The notes beneath the pieces were generated by a model. That model did not search any database and was not told where the DNA came from. It saw only the letters and a list, made by a program, of their open reading frames with translations. Shown piece by piece: positions 55,541-55,544 of a DNA stretch of 55,544 bases. Position 1 is the stretch's first letter. Every line of letters begins with the position of its first letter. The translations under genes and the position numbers were made by a program. Origin of the DNA: Dyella acidiphila (GTDB lineage Bacteria > Pseudomonadota > Gammaproteobacteria > Xanthomonadales > Rhodanobacteraceae); contig NZ_JACZZA010000019.1 of NCBI RefSeq assembly GCF_014863405.1, forward strand, positions 1-55,544, given 5' to 3'.

Positions 55541-55544
55541 GCAT

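Noticed and set aside
55284-55544. Possible arginine-rich protein on the minus strand at the window end
   Set aside because: It is translated from an intergenic hairpin repeat. Such frames are a common annotation artefact.

Overview
The window looks like chromosomal DNA of a high-GC gammaproteobacterium of the Xanthomonadales/Lysobacterales, most likely Rhodanobacteraceae (Dyella, Rhodanobacter, Frateuria or Luteibacter type). This rests on the run asd - small exported protein - fimV - truA - trpF - trpI/trpBA - accD, the TrpI-type LysR gene divergent from trpBA, and intergenic palindromes of the GTAGGTTGGGTTAGCG type. The family-level assignment is inference from gene order and protein sequence. 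I recognised no rRNA, tRNA or CRISPR array.

Layout. (1) 1-3080 is an AT-richer accessory strip: the end of an IS3-family element, three genes for unknown membrane-anchored proteins, one tiny gene, strong hairpin terminators, and a displaced second copy of the first 16 codons of rimO. The intact rimO begins 883 bp further on, so the 5' end of rimO looks like an insertion site. (2) 3084-15783 is mostly housekeeping: rimO, a DUF3025 gene, a sulfotransferase, greB, an MltD-like murein transglycosylase, psd, prmB, aroC, a 2-hydroxyacid dehydrogenase and asd. (3) 15952-23979 carries fimV, truA, trpF, trpI, trpB, trpA and accD. (4) 23980-24625 is a gene-free stretch holding a terminator, an inverted repeat and three copies of a module with three DnaA-box-like 9-mers at fixed spacing. 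(5) 24626-31996 carries a PAP2 phosphatase/glycosyltransferase pair, gltX, and a zinc cluster (zur, a MerC-domain protein behind a Zur-box-like promoter, a CDF exporter), then a bTHX ribosomal protein gene. (6) 32042-37785 carries hutI overlapping a ClC chloride transporter, a GNAT-nitrilase fusion, and hutF. (7) 38215-49461 is metabolic and transport accessory content: two LysR regulators, an aldo/keto reductase, hydrolases, a YnfM-like exporter, a lipoprotein phosphodiesterase, a flavoprotein and an AmpH-like serine hydrolase. (8) 49533-53302 carries an alkylation-repair pair (ogt and an Ada-AlkA fusion) and a catalase-like peroxidase/cytochrome b561 pair. (9) 53527-55197 is hutU, followed by repeats.

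How the genes work together. trpF, trpB and trpA cover late tryptophan synthesis under TrpI. asd and aroC supply aspartate-family and chorismate precursors. hutU, hutI and hutF cover steps two to four of the histidine degradation route that passes through formylglutamate; hutH and hutG are not in the window. Zur, the MerC-domain protein and the CDF exporter form a zinc homeostasis group. Many neighbours overlap by 1-4 bp (trpB/trpA, truA/trpF, clcA/hutI, MFS/VOC, ada-alkA/ogt, peroxidase/cytochrome b561), which suggests translational coupling. Two convergent gene pairs have abutting or overlapping stop codons.
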